Below, in pieces: positions 61,958 to 64,000 of a DNA stretch of 64,000 bases. The position numbers and the translations under genes are program-made. This DNA comes from Orlajensenia flava (GTDB taxonomy: Bacteria > Actinomycetota > Actinomycetes > Actinomycetales > Microbacteriaceae): the NCBI RefSeq assembly GCF_004801905.1, contig NZ_SSSN01000005.1:310001-374000 (forward strand). The letters run 5' to 3'. Under the pieces are notes generated by a model, which saw only the letters and a program-made list of their open reading frames with translations, was not told the DNA's origin and ran no database searches. Within the stretch, counting starts at the first letter, position 1. Every line of letters starts with the position of its first letter.

Positions 61958-63460
61958 GTGGGAGGCTCAAGCGGGGGCGGCGCAGTGGGGCGCAGGACGT
62001 TCCTCGCGGGCGCCGTCGGCCTGGTCACCGCCGCCACCCTCTCCGCCTGCACGTTCGAAGCCGGTCCCACTCCGACCACCAAGACGCCGACGGCCACGCC
62101 CACCCCGACCGGAACGCCGACCCCGGTGCCGTCCCCCCGATCGATGATGCGATCGCGCTGGAGCCACGATCCGTTCGCGCGCGGTGCCGCCAGCTTCACC
62201 GCCGTCGGCGCGACCGACCAGAACCGCATCGACCTCGCAGCGCCCGTCGGCGACCGTTTGTTCTTCGCCGGGGAGGCGTGCTCGGTAGAGCAACCGGGGA
62301 CCGTGGACGGCGCGATCGCCTCGGGAGCGGATGCCGCGCGCGCCCTTCGCGACGTCGCCGTCGGCGGTGAACGCATCGCGGTCATCGGGGCCGGCGCCTC
62401 CGGCCTCACGGCGGCGCGTGCACTCATCGAGGCGGGCTTCACGGTGCGCGTCATCGAGGCGCGCGACCGTGCGGGCGGCCGCATCGCGAGCCGTAGCAGC
62501 GACTCCTGGCCGGTTCCCGTCGAGCTCGGGCCGTGGACCATCGCCGAGGGCGACGACGCCTTCCGCCAGCAGCTCGACCAGGCCGGAGTCGGGTACACCA
62601 CCTTCGACCGCATCGACGACGTGCGGACGTCAACCGGGTCCACCGTGACGGCGTCGCCGGTCGGGGCCGACGCCGTCACCTCCGCCGTCGAATGGTCGAG
62701 CGGCGGCCCGCACGACGTCACGGTCGATCGGGCGCTCGCGGCATCCGGTGCCGGCGCCCTCTCCACCGAGAAGGACGCCGACGGCGTGAGCCCAGCCGAC
62801 TGGCTGGCGTACGACCTGAACGCCCGGGTGGCGCCTCGTACGGGCGCATCATCGGACCGGCTGTCGGCGTGGAACGGGGGAGCGGCGGAGTCGGGCGACG
62901 GCATCGGCGACTTCATCCCCACAGACGGCTTCTCGGAGATGGTCGAGAAGCTCGCCGACGGAATCGACGTGCTCACGAAGAGCGCGGTCACCCAGGTGAG
63001 CTACACCGACACGCGCGTGGGCATCCGTCTCGCGACAGGGGAGTCGTTGACGGTCGACCGGGCGATCGTCACGGTGCCGCTCGGCGTGCTCAAGGGCGAT
63101 GCCCTCTCGTTCATCCCGGAGTTGCCGCTGACGAAGGCCCGGGCCATCTCGATCCTCGGCATGGGAACGGTCGACCGCATCTGGCTGCGCTATGACGAGC
63201 CGTTCTGGTCGAGCACCGCCACCGTGTTCAGCACGGTGGGAACGGATGCCGCCGTCGCCCGCTGGGTCAACCTCCAGCCGGTGACCGGAGACGCCGTCCT
63301 GGTCGGCACCATTGCGGCCGGCCACGCGTCGGCCATCGCCGAACTCGGCGACGATGCAGCCCTCGCCGCGGTGCTGCCGTCGCTGGAGCCCTTCCTGGCT
63401 ACGCCGGCCGAAGGCACCGGGCCCGGCTCGCCCACACCAACGCCCCCGTCATCGACATGA
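61958..63460 (+). CDS. Tat-type lipoprotein flavin amine oxidase with permuted domain order
   Basis: A 500-residue FAD amine oxidase. A twin-Arg signal (VGRRTFLAGAVG) ends in lipobox LSAC (Cys31), and a TPT-rich linker (37-60) follows. Residues 67-130 then hold SRWSHDPFARG, GDRLFFAGEACS and GTVDGAIASG, the motifs that normally close a monoamine oxidase. After them comes the normal start of the fold, RIAVIGAGASGLTAARAL (139-156) and VIEARDRAGGRI (165-176), then the substrate domain. The end (LGDDAALAAVLPSLEPFL) is where other amine oxidases reach the W-DPFARG motif. This is a circular permutation. The last 62 bases overlap the converging gene. GTG start from a leaderless promoter. Confidence 0.85.
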   Translation: MGGSSGGGAVGRRTFLAGAVGLVTAATLSACTFEAGPTPTTKTPTATPTPTGTPTPVPSPRSMMRSRWSHDPFARGAASFTAVGATDQNRIDLAAPVGDRLFFAGEACSVEQPGTVDGAIASGADAARALRDVAVGGERIAVIGAGASGLTAARALIEAGFTVRVIEARDRAGGRIASRSSDSWPVPVELGPWTIAEGDDAFRQQLDQAGVGYTTFDRIDDVRTSTGSTVTASPVGADAVTSAVEWSSGGPHDVTVDRALAASGAGALSTEKDADGVSPADWLAYDLNARVAPRTGASSDRLSAWNGGAAESGDGIGDFIPTDGFSEMVEKLADGIDVLTKSAVTQVSYTDTRVGIRLATGESLTVDRAIVTVPLGVLKGDALSFIPELPLTKARAISILGMGTVDRIWLRYDEPFWSSTATVFSTVGTDAAVARWVNLQPVTGDAVLVGTIAAGHASAIAELGDDAALAAVLPSLEPFLATPAEGTGPGSPTPTPPSST

Positions 63461-64000
63461 TGATGACGAGGACGGCCGCGCAATACATCGCGATCTCCCA
63501 CGGCCCGCTCACCTGCGCCGGGTCGAGGAAGAAGTAGGGGTACCAGCCGACCGCCTGCCCGCGCCACAGGGTGAACGCCAGCCACACGGTGGGGAACGGG
63601 ATCGCCCAGAGCACCGTCCGCCAGGGCAGCGCGACCGCGAGCGGCCCGGCGAAGCGGTCGACGAGCCAGTCGGCCAGCACCAGGACCGGGATCAGGAAGT
63701 GCAGCAGTTGGTCTGACCACGGCACCTCGATGCGATAGTCGCGGGTGGAGGCCTGCGAGACGATGATGCCGAAGACGAGCCCCGACAGCAGCAGGTGCGT
63801 GAGCACGACGGTGCGGAGCATCGCCAGGGCTCGCGGCTCGGCCGGTCGGCGCAGGGCGAAGACGCCGCCGGCGACGAGCGTCGGCACCGTGGCGATCGCC
63901 GTCATGATGGTGAAGTAACAGAAGAAGTTCGAGACGCCGAAGGCCGAGAATCCGAGCACGTAGGTGAAGTTGGCGACGATGGCCACGACCTCGACGATGG
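63399..64000 (-). CDS. Pr6Pr-family membrane protein (5' end beyond the window)
   Basis: About 200 residues of an integral membrane protein with six helices visible. The frame is open to the window edge and reads a hydrophobic VVAIVANFTYVLGFSAFG start region, so the true start probably lies beyond 64000. Pr6Pr (FAR-17a/AIG1-like) marks are NFFCYFTIMTAIATVPTLVA, VPWSDQLLHFLIPVLVLADW and a conserved-type YPYFFLDP. The C-terminus (WASRARCLRPA) overlaps the end of the amine oxidase gene by 62 bases on the other strand. Function unknown. Confidence 0.8.
   Translation of the reverse strand, partial: IVEVVAIVANFTYVLGFSAFGVSNFFCYFTIMTAIATVPTLVAGGVFALRRPAEPRALAMLRTVVLTHLLLSGLVFGIIVSQASTRDYRIEVPWSDQLLHFLIPVLVLADWLVDRFAGPLAVALPWRTVLWAIPFPTVWLAFTLWRGQAVGWYPYFFLDPAQVSGPWEIAMYCAAVLVIIMSMTGALVWASRARCLRPA

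Overview
The window is GC-rich, gene-dense chromosomal DNA from a high-GC actinobacterium, most likely of the Microbacteriaceae. The grounds are many GTG starts, 1-4 base start/stop overlaps inside operons, sugar ABC transporters without their own ATPase, an F420/LLM-type oxidoreductase, a TreX-TreY-TreZ trehalose route, a phosphoketolase, several genes whose start codon sits 6-7 bases after a TANNNT-like -10 box (leaderless transcription), and a dispersed palindrome (GGTYTCGATACGC...GCTACTCRACC) that I associate with this group from memory. I see no rRNA, tRNA, CRISPR array, prophage, transposase or restriction system.

Layout. 0-1 kb: an unrecognised small gene and a decayed GNAT acetyltransferase. 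1-7.4 kb: treX-treY-treZ on the minus strand, converting glycogen-like glucan to trehalose. 7.5-24.1 kb: two sugar-use modules, each with a DeoR regulator, an AgaS-like SIS-domain protein, a lipoprotein binding protein and two permeases. The first adds a GH4 glycosidase, a class II aldolase and two PfkB kinases, which fits galactosamine/tagatose-6-phosphate style catabolism. Between the modules lie an LLM oxidoreductase and an amidohydrolase. 24.4-26.2 kb: a secreted GH18-like enzyme with a carbohydrate-binding module, divergent from the second transporter. 26.3-31.8 kb: membrane and housekeeping genes among four different tandem-repeat arrays. 32-45 kb: oxidoreductases, SRPBCC and YceI proteins, a low-molecular-weight phosphatase, an aminopeptidase and transporters. 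45-49.6 kb: a secreted PAP2 phosphatase, a decayed membrane-protein gene, an ArsR/SRPBCC pair with a clear operator, a VOC protein and a PhzF protein. 49.7-54.4 kb: phosphoketolase, a DUF1353 protein and a DMT exporter. 54.7-58.8 kb: a 1347-residue secreted nuclease/5'-nucleotidase. 59.2-61.3 kb: a copper-type trio (membrane protein, YcnI, CopC). 61.3-64 kb: a GNAT protein, a Tat-type lipoprotein amine oxidase whose C-terminal FAD-binding segment lies in front of its Rossmann fold, and a truncated Pr6Pr membrane protein.

How the genes work together. Several secreted proteins harvest nutrients: the GH18-like enzyme frees sugars for the adjacent ABC importer, and the PAP2 phosphatase and nuclease/5'-nucleotidase release phosphate and nucleosides. 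Imported sugars pass through kinases, SIS isomerase/deaminase and aldolase, with phosphoketolase as a bypass and trehalose as a stored product. The most unusual items are the permuted amine oxidase, the minisatellite cluster at 27.2-29.9 kb, several dispersed palindromes, and an over-represented 8-mer, CATCCGTC.
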